Assembly: GCA_030323885.1 (NCBI GenBank)
Contig: JASIRB010000049.1
Location: forward strand, 62,001 to 126,000
Direction of reading: 5' to 3'
DNA from: Branchipolynoe longqiensis
Lineage: Eukaryota > Annelida > Polychaeta > Phyllodocida > Polynoidae
DNA: 64,000 bases
Below are positions 20,614-32,094 of this stretch, piece by piece (position 1 is the first letter of the stretch; every line of letters starts with the position of its first letter). A model generated the notes under the pieces. That model did no database searches, had not been told where the DNA came from, and saw only the letters and a program-made list of their open reading frames with translations. Both the position numbers and the translations under genes were made by a program.

Positions 20614-22135
20614 GCTGGTACTATCAGTACTGCATGTGAGTGATCCATCTTGATCTTCCTGGCCACTCTACTGATAAGGCTGAATGGTGGGAATATGCAA
20701 TAGAATTTATTATTCCAAATTAGAGAAAATGCATCTACTCTCCAGGCTTCTGGCTCTGGATGCCAAAACACACATTTGGGCAACTTTTTGCTGTTGTGTG
20801 ATGCGAATAAGTCAATTTCTGGTTTGCCCCATTTATCACAAATGTGGTTGAAAATAGTCTGATTTAATTACCATTCTAGATGGTCATGAAAATGTTGACT
20901 TTTCTTGTCAACCAAAGTGTTTTGACTGCTTGGAATATGTCCTACTGTTAGCCATATCTCGTGTTTCTCTGCCCAGTCCCAAATTAGTTTAGCTAAATAG
21001 TTACATGGTTTGGGACGAGTCCCTCCCATCTTACGTATGTAAGCCATAGCTGTTGTGTTGTCTGTTAATACCCTTACATGATTTTTAGGTAGGTGAACTA
21101 GACTACGTAATCCTAGATAAATAGCTCTAAGTTCTCGTACATTTATGTGATCAGAGATTTCATCATCCATTGCCGATCACCTGTTGCCTGTTGGTCTCTG
21201 TAAGCCCCCCCCCCCATCCTTCTAGTGAAGTGACTGTTGTAACTGTAGTGTTGGGCTCTCCCATTTTAATGGGGTTGGGTGAATTGTTGATGTGTGACAT
21301 CCACCACATAATATCGTTTTGACCATCTGGCAAAATCGTCATGGGCCATTCAAAGTTTCCTTTAGTGTGAGCCAACGCCAAGGTCTTATCTATTTCTAGC
21401 GATTTAAGATGAGCCTTGCCATACAGAATAGTTGTTGCATATGCTATCATAATTCCTATCAGTATTGCGACTTGTCTTATCTTTGGTTTGTTCAATTGTA
21501 ATAATTGGTTTGCTGTTGTTGTAAATTCATCAACTTTTTGTTCCATTAATGAAATGGTCATTTCTGTGGTGTCAATAAAGAATCCCAGAAACTGTAACTT
21601 CTTTGTTGGTGTTAATACTAATTTATTTTCATGTACGTAGAATCCTAAATTGTTAAATGTCTCACATAATTTGTCTACTGCTGTCTGACACCGTTGTTGT
21701 GTTTGTGCAACAATAAATGAGTCATCGATATAAGGAAACATAATATGTCCTTCCCTAGCCATCTGGGAAAATATTGGTTTAAGTAACCTTGCGAAAATGC
21801 ATGGACATCATGCTAGTCCATTAGGCATGCACATGAACTCATACAGTTTGTCATTCCAACAAAACCTGAGATATTTACGATCAAGTTTACTGTATAGTAT
21901 GCATCTTTAAGATCCACACTGGCTAGCCAGGAGCCTTGTGTGACTAAGTCTCTAGCTGTGTCTAATGACAACATTTTGAAATGTTTGTTTTCTATGAATT
22001 TGTTAAATAATGTTAGAATTAGTCTTACATCTCCATTTGGTTTGGGTCTCAAGAAAATATTAGATAAGAATTCCCCAGCCACATGTAGTGCTGGTTCTAT
22101 AATGCCTTTTTCACAGAATTTAAGGCCCTGATTAT
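20463..22135 (-). pseudogene. DIRS1-like reverse transcriptase/RNase H, broken
   Basis: Seen: FLRPKPNGDVRLILTLFNKF and ASVDLKDAYYTV (22082-21870), catalytic YIDDSF (about 21735), FLGFFIDTTEM, RNase H pieces VLTDNTTAMAYIRKMGG and GHIPSSQNTLVD (21170-20868), and the C-terminal VDAFSLIWNN … FPPFSLISRV block (20783-20463). Stops and shifts separate the pieces at about 21810, 21165 and 20865. A nine-C run at about 21208 marks one likely slip. Confidence 0.87.
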
Positions 22136-22299
22136 CTAACGCCTTGCATTCTGAACCTTGAAATCAGTAAGGGAAAGGTATGCTATTTTGAATAGGTTCC
22201 TCAATCAAGGGTATTCTTACTCCTTCCGCTAAACTAAGGATAGCTAAATTCTCTGTAATGTTATTCCATTCCGGTAGGCAATTATTGAGGTTACCAGCT

Positions 22300-22985
22300 T
22301 TAAATATGCTTACTGGTGTTTGCGTTGCCACTTCTATTTCTTCCCTGGGCAGGGGAACGGCTTCTGTGCATTGAACTCCCTCTTGAAGGGTCTGTTCCCA
22401 TCATTCCAGCCAAACGACTGGCTTTGGCCCCTTCCCCTGGCCTGGAAGCTGAAGTTTGTTCCAAACCGGCCTCCTTATTGTCTGGTTTGATAGTTTCGAA
22501 AATACTGCCTCGTCTTCTTGAAGCGGGTAGGATTTGTGTCTCTGGATTTCTTTTTGTCCATTTCCATATGTTTCCCACACTTGGAGCCGGTCTCCACTTG
22601 TTTAAACAAGTGATCGAGTTGTCCACCGAACATCTTAGTCTTGTCCAGTGGTTTTCCCTTAATGGGCTTGGGGGCAAGGAATAATGTGTATTCCTTCCCG
22701 TCATTGTCCAAGACCTTCTTTGATCTGGCTACCTGCTTGCCTGTATCTGTGCAGACTGTCTTAAAGATTTTCGAAACGTCTGTAGGACAGGAAATTACTT
22801 GTCACTGTCAGCAGCGCAATTCCCCCATTCATCTCCTCGCACAGCAATGAGAATTTATTCTCAGCCATCATCCTATTGGCTATAGGTGCGATGGCCGAGA
22901 GTGCCGAGAGTACCCCTTTGTGTACTGTGTGTAGAATCGTTTCAAACTTTTTCCAGTCCTCGCTAAGCCTGACATCGGAGTCCAT
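22300..22985 (-). pseudogene. Gag-like region of the DIRS1-like element, broken
   Basis: Two minus-strand pieces (22985-22761 and 22711-22475, plus a shifted continuation to 22300) precede the RT, where DIRS1 elements carry gag. They hold helical segments (DVRLSEDWKKFETILHTV) and a lysine-rich stretch (HMEMDKKKSRDTNPTRFKK). I assign gag by position; no diagnostic motif is visible. Confidence 0.55.
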
Positions 22986-23269
22986 CTCTTTGATGACAGA
23001 TTCCGGTATCCCTTTGATCCCCGTAAATTTTTAGACCAACTTCATAATGACCTGGAATCTGTTGAAGTGCCCCTGTATTGTTTTCCTCATCATCGAGTTC
23101 AATATGTTCCATATATATACTTGTATGTACACGGATCAAATAAAAACGCTGTGATCCTTCAACTCATACTTTTAGAGAGGGAATGCCCAACCGTGTAAAA
23201 TCCCAACAGTGAATTATTAAGTTATACATTGCATCCGTTACCCTGACTGCAACGGTAGATTACGTATTC

Positions 23270-23650
23270 GCATCCACGGATAGAGGGAGATATAGAGGGA
23301 GTTGAAGGAGAGGGAGGGAGAGAGGGAGGGACAGAGGGAGGGAGAGAGGGACAGAGAGAGCAGAAGAAAGAGAGTGAAGGAGGAAGAGGTGGGAACAAAG
23401 GGAGAGAGAAGGAAAGGAGAGGAGAGGGAGGGAGGGAAGTAGGCCGAGCGAGAGAGAGGAAGAGGGGGAGAGCGGAAGGAGGTACGTAATGAGCGATAGG
23501 GGAGATGGAGAGGGAGAGAGGGGGGATAGATAGGGGGAGAGGAGGAGGGGGGAAGGAGATAGAGGGAGCGAGATAGGAAGGAAAGGAGGGAGAGTGGAGG
23601 GAGAGAGACATGGAGAGAGGGAGAAAGAGAGGGGAAAGACGGGCAGGGGG
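23270..23650. repeat. Purine tract (GGGAGAGA)n
   Basis: About 380 bases of almost pure G and A on the plus strand in imperfect GGGAGAGAGG units. Long frames across it are composition artefacts. Such tracts can form triplex or other non-B DNA. Confidence 0.85.
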
Positions 23651-24677
23651 TAAGAGGCGGGAGGGTGTATACAGCTTCGGTTCTGAGCTCCAGCCTCCGC
23701 CCCAGAACTCCCAGCCTCCCTCTCCCCTTCAGCCGCTAGGCACTCACATCACCCCCATCACACTGCAAATGTTCTGTCTAGATGAACAGCTGAACTAACG
23801 ATTCCGTCCATAATGCATAGGTAATTGCGACTGGCGCTGCACCTTGTGTACAGGGATGGGCGAGTCATTATTAACGCATGCGCATAAAGTCAATGCCTGA
23901 TACCCTATTGTAATAACACAGGTCTCACAGCACAGGTCCATTACTTACAATATTATTGCACGCAGGCTGCATTGGAACCTATATTTAAACAATGTCGTCA
24001 TTGCAGTGAGCATTTGTTATTTCAAAATAGAATGAACAGAAGTTCTTACTTGATTCGCTCAGAATGTTCTCACCCATCGAATATATTAATCAATCTCACA
24101 CCAAAAGCAGTCTTAATTGTGACGCTTCTCTATGAACTCACAAAGACGTGGTATTTGCTGACTAACGGCACGAATAGGTTAAAACCGGACCTGGCTGAAA
24201 GCAGACACGATCAATAGATATAATGCATGATAGTAGCCTGCAACAAACTGCGATTCGTACACACTACTCAGTTGAAAAGGTGTGATTATCCACATTGCAG
24301 GAAGCTACCATCTTGCAGCTGCCTTTGTCACATAACGTCCATATCCATCTATCTGTTTATTTAAGTGCAGTATTATATATGTTCTCCGCACTACTGGTAA
24401 TAGGGATTATTTCTACTACGACTATCAGACCTATGTACCCATACAATTTTTACTTATTTTGTAAAGAGTTTTAAACCGATATGCAAAATAAGAATTTCAT
24501 ATGCACACACAATTTTGGGAAGCATGCAACATCTTTTATTTTGTGACGGGTTAAGGGGCGTACACATTTGTTCACTGGAGTACGTACCCAAACAGACAAT
24601 TTCGGGTTGGCAAGACCTGCACACCTCAGACGATTTTTGTAATATTTTGCGCAAAAACTTAAGACAGATTATACATA
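23651..24677. other. Intergenic DNA, nothing recognised
   Basis: Moderately AT-rich, no frame with protein-like content, no clear repeat. Confidence 0.5.
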
Positions 24678-24740
24678 TATAATGTCTTTCGATTCTCATG
24701 ACTCGTCTCACGCAATCAGATTTTATATATGCATATATGA
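24678..24740 (+). repeat. Direct repeat left of the Ngaro-like element
   Basis: atgtctttcgattc … caatcagattttatatatgcatatat matches 29577-29640 (atgcctttcgattc … caattagactttatagatgcatatag) in the same orientation with mostly C/T differences and a few gaps. The pair brackets the element at 24741-29576. Confidence 0.55.
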
Positions 24741-24943
24741 TGCGCGAAAAGGAAGACAGGACTCGGGAGTGGGAACTGAGGCGTTTATTGAGACGCCTCG
24801 GGCAACATATGAAAAGCAATATACAGCAACCAATATCAACAAGGAGAGAAGATACACAGGGTAGGTATTACTAAGTACATATCAGGAATCAGGATGAGAG
24901 ATAAGTGTCCGAGGGAAAGGTCCGAGGAGGAGGTCCTGAGGGT

Positions 24944-25925
24944 CTATGAAGGGGGGTGCGCCGATGAGCCCTCCACCAAGACGGAGGAGAGGGCTCGAGG
25001 CGCGCCCGAGGGGGCGAGGCGGGGCACATAGGAGTGTACCGCCTCGGAGGTCCAGGTCCCTTGGGCCATAATGTCGGGGAGGGGCACCCCGGCGTGCTGG
25101 CAGGCCTGGGCGGCGCCCCGGCGGAGGCTGTGGAGGGGGAAGGCCTCGGGGCCGGGAACGCCTTGGGCCTTGAGGGCGCCCCTCAGGAGTCCGGTGAGGG
25201 TGCGTGGGTCGAGCAGCCGGCCGGAGGGCATCATGAAGGCTGGCGCGTCCCCGGGTGTGGGAGACTGGGCGAGGGCGAGCTGCCAGGCCGAGACTGGGCA
25301 TAGAGAGGATCCGGGGATGGCAGGGATGAAGAGGGCCACCGCGCCCGAGGGCCCCGAGATAGTCTTGGAGCTCTTTATTAGGAGCCGGAGGCCCCCGGGC
25401 GCGGGGCGGACGTCAGCGCGGGTGAGGGTGTGGGGGCCGCCCCACCCCTCGGGGCTTGGTGCCAGGAGGTTAGACTGGTGCAGCATGCCGAAGTACCCGA
25501 GGAGGAGGGCGGCCCGAGGAGCAAGCGAGACGGGCCCTGCGCGGGCGAGGTGGGTGACGACGAGCGCCAGCTGGGGCGGCGTGAGGGGAGGGGCTTGACG
25601 CGGCACGTGGGCGGAGGCGCGCTCGCCCCCCCGGCAGACCTCCTTGGGGAGGCGGGCGTCGAAGCCCGAGGTGAGGCCCCCTGCCCCCTCCACCCAGGTC
25701 CGGGCTCCCGAGACGGTGTTCTTGACGGAGGCCGGGGCGAGGGCACGGGCGAAGAGGGAGGCGGTGAAGGCGGCGACGTCGAAGGCCGACGGGGCGAGGG
25801 GATCCATACCTCGGGCAACAGTGAAGCTCACGAAGTCCTCGGCCTGGCGACGGCGGTTCCTCCAGGTCGCGGGGGCGAGGGCCGCGAGGCGGGGGCGGGC
25901 GACGTCAGCGACCTCAGCGGGCGGG
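24944..25925 (-). pseudogene. Ngaro-like tyrosine recombinase with lost box I arginine
   Basis: Would integrate the element's circular DNA. The open frame runs 25831-24944; similarity to the other copies extends upstream to about 25925 (ATWRNRRRQAED). Core-binding domain (SPSAFDVAAF … VKNTVSGARTW), then the catalytic domain: GMLHQSNLL, box II LHSLRRGAAQAC, and WTSEAVHSYV with the catalytic Tyr. Box I is normally LRQSNL; here Arg is His (codon CAC, one CpG transition from CGC). The frame is otherwise open, so this single change probably kills it. Confidence 0.85.
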
Positions 25926-25929
25926 TATC

Positions 25930-27660
25930 CTATAGACCAGGGTGAAAAGGAAAAGCGTCATGAGATGCAGCGGTGGGGGCGAGCCCGAGGCGAGCCACCT
26001 CGTACCGGGCCGTTTCGGCCCAAGGGCCGGCGAGGTGGGCACGGCTTAGGGCGTCGGCCAGGAGGAGGTCCGCCCCGGGCTTGTGGGCGATGTGAAGGTG
26101 AAAAGAGCCTGAGGCCACCAGCAACCAGAGCTCCCGAGCGCAGGTCCCGAGGGTGGGGTCTCGGGCGCGTCCCGACTCGAGGGCGGTGGCCGAAGCCATG
26201 TTGTCGGTGTAGACCACCACCGTCGCCCCCGCGATGTCCTCTGGAGGGCGACGACGAGGTTGACCGCCTCGAGCTCGTGGATGGAGGGGAAACGCGCCCG
26301 GAACCCCGAGGAGTACCCTCGGGCGTAGTAGTGCGTGGGGGAGTGGGCACCGCCCCCGGTGAGACAGGAGTCGCACTCGATCACCCAGCGGCGGCCCTCC
26401 GGGGCTCGGAGAAGGTGGATGCCGTTGGAGATTCGTCCATACGCGGCGAACCACCTCAGATCCCGGAGGGCGTCGTCGGCGAGGATGATGGAGGTGGCGC
26501 CGAAGCAGCTGCGGAGCACCCCGAGGAGCCGGACCATGAACTTCCGGCCGGGGAGCATGCAGCCGCTTACGTGGTTGAGGCGGCCCAGGCGACTTTGCAG
26601 CTGTTGTTTCCCGAGGGTGGGCTGGGCGATGCGAGCGTCGCAGTCGTCGATGAGGGCCTGGATCTTGGCCGGGGCGACCCGGATGGTCATCGTCTCGCTG
26701 TCGAGGGCGAACCCTAGCCAGATGAGGCGGACAGCGGGAGGATGGCACTTTCCGGGTGCTACGTCGAGGCCGAGGGCAGCGGTGAGGGCGAGGAAGGCGT
26801 CGAAGGCCTGGCACGCCCTCAGGTAGGAGCCCTCGCAGCCTATGAAGTCGTCGATGTAGACGAGGGCATGGAAACCCTCGCGCTGGATGATCCAGGCCAC
26901 TGCAGCGGTGACGCGGACGCAGGCAGCGCCCGAGGTGCAGCACCCGAAGGGGAGGGCAAGGTCTATGTATGTGTTGCCGTCGAGGCATATGCCGAACAAA
27001 GGGCAGGAGAGGGGGTCGGCCCGAAGCTGGCGGTAGGCCCGGGAGATGTCGGCGGTCCAGACGTAGGCCCCGTGGCCCTGGTCGATGAGGCGGCGGCCTA
27101 CGTCGGCGACGGAGGGGAGGGTGTAGGTGTGGGGTTCCCCGAGGAACTCGCGCCGGGGGATGCCCGAGTTCACGCTCGCCCCCGGGGGGTAGGAGAGGTC
27201 GACGATGACCCACCTCTTGCCCGAGTCGGCCTTGGGGCGGGTCATCATGGGGGAGACCTGGGTCCAAGGGGTGAAGGGAGGGACGGTGAAGGGGCCGATC
27301 AGGGCGCCGAGGGCCAGCTCCGTGTCGACGAAGTCTCGGACGTGAGAGAGGTACTCGGGGGACTCGCGGTGATTGGAGAAGGAAGGGCGGGGGAGGGTAG
27401 AGGCGGAGTAGTTGGCGGGAAAGCCGAACTCGAGGAAGTCGAGGACGGCGGGGTCGGGGTAGTGGTGGTGGTGGGTGCGCCAGGCGGGGATGTGGAGGCC
27501 CGAGGGGAGAGGAATGCGGGCGGCCAAAAAGTTAGGAAGGCCCGCTTCCCGGAGGGTTGTGTAGGCATGGTTAAATGCGGGGTAGCGGGCCCACGCCTCG
27601 CCGGAGGTGTGGGGCCAGGAGGAGAGGAGGGTGGAGCGGTACTGGGTGGGGGTCGGGCCG
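25930..27660 (-). pseudogene. Ngaro-like reverse transcriptase/RNase H, one frameshift
   Basis: RT-RNase H copying the element's RNA. Similarity starts near 27660 (SSWPHTSGEAW) and includes GLPNFLAARIP, PFTPWTQVSPMMTRPKADSG, YVWTADISRAYRQLRADP, LPFGCCTSGAAC and the catalytic VYIDDF. RNase H has VIECDSCLTGGGAHS and then, in a new frame, VVVYTDNMASATALESG and HKPGADLLLADALSRAH. The shift lies near 26235, where 13 bases found in the 52.4 kb copy are missing (after the codons for VVAL). YIDD and the absence of a methylase fit the Ngaro group. Confidence 0.9.
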
Positions 27661-28223
27661 CAGGAGGGGGCGGCTGGGAGGGTGTCCTGGAGGTGGGGGT
27701 TGATGACGTCGACGGTAGGTTCGTCGAGGGTCGGGGCGGGGGCGGGGGGAGGGTGGCGGTCGGGCGAGGAGGTGCGGTGGGGGCGGGCGAGGGGCTTAGC
27801 GAAGTCCTGCTGGGTGGGCGGAGGAGGGCTAGGATCAGGGGGGGAGGGGGGTCGGGGTCGGGGTCGGGGGGCTGAGGAAGGCGGTGTCGCCTAGGGTGAG
27901 GGGGAGGTCTGGGTCGACGATGCTGGTAGACAGCCGGTGTAGGGAGGCGGCGAGGGCCTCGTGGGCGGGAAGGGGATCCCGGGTGGTGGAGGCAGTGCTG
28001 GCAGGAGCGGCTCCGGTGAGGTTGGCGGGCTGGGCCTCGGGGACACTGGTGGTGCTCGGGGCGGTGCTGTGTTTGGCCGGAGGGATCGGTCCGAGGAGGA
28101 GCGGCGGTCCGAGGCCGGGGGTGGTGACGTGGGGGCTGGTTGGGTAGTGGATGTCGGCGGGGCTGGACTGAGCAGTAGTGGGCCGGTTAAGGGCCTCCGG
28201 GCCGGCCGGGGGGCACCGGCGGA
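27661..28223 (-). other. GC-rich linker between gag and RT of Ngaro-like copy 1
   Basis: Low-complexity G-rich (plus strand) sequence with long frames in all directions because of its composition. It corresponds to the proline-rich linker that joins gag and RT in the 39 kb copy. No separate gene supported. Confidence 0.5.
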
Positions 28224-29268
28224 CTAAAAATCCGCCGAGGCGGCGGGCATCGCGCGCTCACGGTTGCGCTTAGAGTTACAGACGTCCTCACTGTGCGCAG
28301 TTAGCATTTTGCGCACATTGGCGCAGTAAGCGCACGTGTGCCGCTGCTTGGCGCCCCCCTGGCCGTGAGCCTCCCCTGGGCCGGCCTGGGTGCAGGATGC
28401 GGGGTCCCGGTTCCAAGCGTTGCATGGGGCCCCGTGGAGGTCTCTGTTGAAGGTGATCCGGGCCTCGGGCTGGGGGCGGGGCTGTTGGCGGGCTCTGGGT
28501 GGGTCTGTTGGGCGAGTGTGGGCGGCTGTGGCAGGCTGCTGGGCGGGGGTGGTGAGGGAGTCGACCCTGAGCATGTTCAGGGCCTGGGGGAGCCTTCCGT
28601 CCGCGATCCAGGAAAAAATGGTCTCCGAGTACCGGCGGACGGTTGGCCCGGGGTGGATAAGGATGTCCCTCATGACGGTCAGGTGATGGTGGTGTAGGCC
28701 CTGGAGGGAGTGGTCTGGGAAGGAGGGGTGATTGACCATGGAGAGGAGGGCGAGGTTGTACTCGTCCTTGGTCGCCTCTCCGAGCTTCACCGCCTTGCGC
28801 CCCGCCCCCCTCTCCACGAGGTCGCAGGGAAACACATAATCAGATGGGATACCTCTGCGGCGTACGGTGTGCTGCGCCTCGGCGGAGGCCAGTATCTCGC
28901 GCACCGCGTCGGCCGCGGATGCTGGGGTGTGTTCCACGGGATCTTGACGGTAGGTGGGCGGCGGTGCTGAGCTGGCGTGGGCGCGGGTGTACCCCTCGTA
29001 CTGGGGGTGCAGGCCTCCGGGCTGAGTCGCTTGAGGTGGAGGCGGCGGCCGGCTCCCGGCTGCGGCGTGTGCCCGAGGCGTCGGGACGTGCGGCAGGCTG
29101 TATTATGAGGAGGGCCGTCTCGCTGCCGGGCTGGCCCGAGGGCGCTGCGGGCGACGCCGGGGCCGCAGATGTGACGGAGCCTCCCGGGGAGCCCGAGGAG
29201 GGTCCTGGCATGGCCATGCCGTACGCCTTGGAGCCCTTCCGGCCTTTTCCCTTTCCGCGCCCGGGCAT
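28224..29268 (-). pseudogene. Ngaro-like gag, frame-shifted in the N-terminal third
   Basis: The start is placed at the ATG at 29268 (MPGRGKGKGRKGSK), a basic beginning also seen in the other two gags (KRRGRPP, KRGRRTMRRG). The main frame, 28937-28224, holds the conserved block REILASAEAQ … EYNLALLSMV … GPTVRRYSETIFSWIADG and a Cys/His cluster at its end (NAWNRDPASC, HTCAYC, AHSEDVC) shared with the 39 kb and 53 kb copies. The switch between frames is near 28930-29000. Confidence 0.75.
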
Positions 29269-29576
29269 GATGTCAGGTCGGCAGAGGAGCAGAGGTCCGA
29301 GGTGGAGTATAGCCGGGCTGGAGTGCCAAAGTAGAAGAAGGGCTGCGTGGTGGAGACTGGAGGCGAATGGCTGAGGGAGGCGGCGGGCGGCCTTATAAGG
29401 GGGAAAGTGAGCAGTGGCAAGGAAGGGTTGAACGCTCAGGGCCGGGGGAGGGCGAGGGTGAGCAGCGGGCGTCGCGCGAGGTGCGAATGCTGCGCCGCAG
29501 GGCGGGGGCAGGCGGGGGGAGGGGAGGGACTCTTCCTTTCATCGCATCAAACGTAATGCTTCGCATTACGACCAAT

Positions 29577-29640
29577 GATGCCTTTCGATTCCCAATTGAA
29601 GTTACTCCCCCCACACAATTAGACTTTATAGATGCATATA
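29577..29640 (+). repeat. Direct repeat right of the Ngaro-like element
   Basis: Partner of 24678-24740. It starts directly after the terminal hairpin of the element. It is much longer than any target duplication known for this class, so it may be part of a host repeat or of the element's split repeats. Confidence 0.55.
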
Positions 29641-29847
29641 GCAAAGAGCTAAATGGAGTTTACATTATCCAAGCCGCGGTATTCAATATTGAAGGAGTGC
29701 TAAACTGAATATAGTGAGTCGGGACCAGCAGTCTCTATAGTATTAATTTAGCAAACTACAGTCCTGCCATCTGGTGTTAACTGTTGGAATCGGGCAGTAG
29801 CTTCCACCGCCACTACGACAAGCACAAGCGAGCAAACGTTAATAAAT

Positions 29848-30900
29848 AAAAAATAATACTTTGACTACTTCAGATGCAATTCTGTTAATTAGAACTATTC
29901 ATTGCTGAGACCAGTTTATCTAAATTATGAACATGACTCAATAGTAAACAGAGCGTGGTACCATTGCAATGAAATTGAATGAACCGACGACATAACGGAC
30001 TAGCTTTACTCTCACCACAATAAGGAAAATGACCAACCGTTAGTAAAATCAAAGAAATAATACTTGCAGTACTTTAGATAAAGTTCTGTTATTTAGAACG
30101 AGTCATTGCTGACACGAAATTCTGTCATTTGTGAGCATGACTTAATAACTTAGAATTCTACATGTGCAGAACTGCCAGTGCGCAGAGGTCACTGACACTG
30201 TCACGACGGTGCCCAAACACTAGCACGTTAACAACAACACGTTCCAGTGCTTGGTACCAATTTCTATTATTTAGTGACTATTCACTGCTAAGAATAATAT
30301 CAGTTAATTATTAGCATGAAATACTACTTAACATGAAGAAGGATAAAGAAACTGGCGAGTGACACAGATTACTATCACCTCGGTAAACATGGTAAGCAAA
30401 ATGAACAGCACATTGACAGGAAAGCGAGTAGTAGGAAGCTAGATACAGAACTGCGAGAGTGACTGTGCATGAGTGTTGCAGCCATATACTATGATATAGG
30501 CGTGTAGCTGTCACTATCACCGCTGAAAAACGTTAATGGAAATAAAAGAAATAATACTTGTATTACTTCGATGAAATTCCCTTAGGAGGAGTCAATGCTA
30601 ACAGCAAATTCTGTAATTTGTGAGCATAACTATATTAGAGTTCTAGATAAAGAACTGCCAGAGTGACCCTGCATGAGCAGAGGTAAGTGACACTGTCGCG
30701 ATGGAAAACAGCGCAACGACAGCAGCAAATCGATAAGCATGTTGCAATGCTTCAAGAGAATTCTAATATCAGTGAATATTCACTGCTAAGGTCAGTTAAG
30801 TATGAACATGAAATAATACTTAGCAAGAGGAAATGAGCTGGCGAGTGGCAAAGGTTACTATCACATCAGTAAACACGGGAAGCGAAGTGCACAATCAGAG
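29848..30900 (+). repeat. Tandem repeat with 494-bp period
   Basis: aaagaaataatacttg begins at 30051 and again at 30545. The following segments (attctgt-atttgtgagcat, ctggcgagtg-ca, agcgaagtgcac) recur at 486-494-base spacing to about 30900. A shorter, more diverged unit precedes at 29848. No coding frame. Confidence 0.75.
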
Positions 30901-31045
30901 AAACCGAGAAAAATCTGACTTGCTTGTTTGCGGGCCTGTGGCGAAGTGAGATTTGTGGCCAGTGAGGGTCACATGCGGGGTCAAGGAGGGGTCACATTAG
31001 CCTCGCTCGCGAATTACCGATGTTGCCTCACCAACATATGTAATT
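30901..31045 (-). repeat. Relic end of a Ngaro-like element
   Basis: gaattaccgatgttgcctcaccaacatatgtaatt (31011-31045) resembles the hairpin ends at 40715-40750 and 56424-56457. The preceding GC-rich 100 bases end in gcctcgctcgcgaatta, like the terminal region of those elements. No coding part is left. Confidence 0.55.
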
Positions 31046-32094
31046 GTTGTGTTACATATTAGCAAAAGAATAGGGACATTATTACCATTAAAAGAAGCCC
31101 CTTATTGGTAGGAAGCAAATAATAATATTATGTAATTGTTGTTTTTTTGGTCTGTTCCGGTGTATATATTAATACGCCTTGTGTATATAGATAGACCAGT
31201 GTTAGCAGTTTAACAAAAGCTGCAACTCTGCATAGCCCTGACATCTCCTGACTCATGCTAGAAAGCCCCCATACATTACGTGATGTCGTGTGTTGCATGC
31301 TCATCGATCCACCCTCGGAGGCCCCGATTCATACTAAATTAGAAACCTTAAACCTATGAAAAACTTCTGTAAAAAACAAAAGATAAGCTATCTCAATGCA
31401 TACTAAATCAATTACCAGTAAAGAATATATATAATAAGACATAGTTGTCATTAACTAGTCGCATAATTTAAAATATCAAGTGGCTATGACAAATAACATA
31501 AAATGTACCCCTATTAACATACATGCAAAATAACTACTGATACTACATGAAGGTACATGAATCCATGACACAATATACATATAATATTCCTACCATTACT
31601 TAGTTTTTTACTAACTGTGAAGAGACGCATCAGTATTTCATCATAATCATTAGTTAAAAATGTAGCTTAAGTTTAATCATTTGTTATTGTCATCACTTGT
31701 TTCATTCACATCATGGAGACCAGCTAGATAAGCATCGCTTTTCTGGGATCCTTTCTGAATGTAAGGAATTTGCATGCATTTATTGTATTACCTCAGTTTA
31801 TTGTAAACATACCTTGCAGAGAGTTAAAATAAAAGAATTGAATTGATTGGTTTATAAAGCCGATATTTGAAATGGGCATTGATGGTATGTGTGACTTGGC
31901 AAATAGCTATTCGAACGGTGTGTGTACAGTTTTGTTGTAGTTTTATTTGTTGGGGTTTTACATCCTAGGAACATCTAAGGTCACGACAGGATGAGTACCG
32001 AAGCTTCTGACTAAAATATTTGTTAATAAAGCTGATATTTGCTATGGGCATTGGATGTATCGGTGACTTAGCAAGTAGCTATTCCAAGGGTGTA
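31046..32094. other. AT-rich intergenic DNA with a SINE tail
   Basis: No gene. A SINE tail copy (ttggggttttacatcctagg … ggatgagtaccga) lies at 31950-32007, same family as 32100-32415. Confidence 0.5.

Larger units (their letters stand above)
19533..23010 (-). mobile_element. Degraded DIRS1-like retrotransposon
   Basis: On the minus strand, from right to left, are a gag-like region, RT, RNase H and tyrosine recombinase, each cut by stops and frameshifts. Wording of the RT (SIDLKDAYY-like ASVDLKDAYY, YIDDSF) and of the recombinase (KPHNAISRDTLARW) is that of DIRS1 rather than Ngaro elements. A piece of a related copy lies at 50620-50648 and 55037-55215. Terminal repeats were not found. Confidence 0.85.
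24741..29576 (-). mobile_element. Ngaro-like tyrosine-recombinase retrotransposon (copy 1)
   Basis: Minus strand order gag, RT-RNase H, tyrosine recombinase; strongly GC-rich against AT-rich flanks. Gag, RT and recombinase match the copies at 36.1-40.7 and 50.6-55.0 kb part by part. Its 5' end carries a perfect hairpin CGTAATGC-TTC-GCATTACG (29551-29569), in the same place as the imperfect one at the ends of the 50.6-55.0 kb copy. I could not find the B1-A2-B2 tail at the left end, so the 24741 edge is approximate. Confidence 0.82.

Noticed and set aside
23222..23611. 129-codon minus-strand Ser/Pro-rich frame
   Set aside because: Translation of the purine tract; simple sequence.
25430..27875. 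Long plus-strand frames (up to 377 codons) across the GC-rich Ngaro-like element
   Set aside because: They lie opposite recognisable RT and recombinase domains and consist of G/A/R/E-rich text; composition artefacts.
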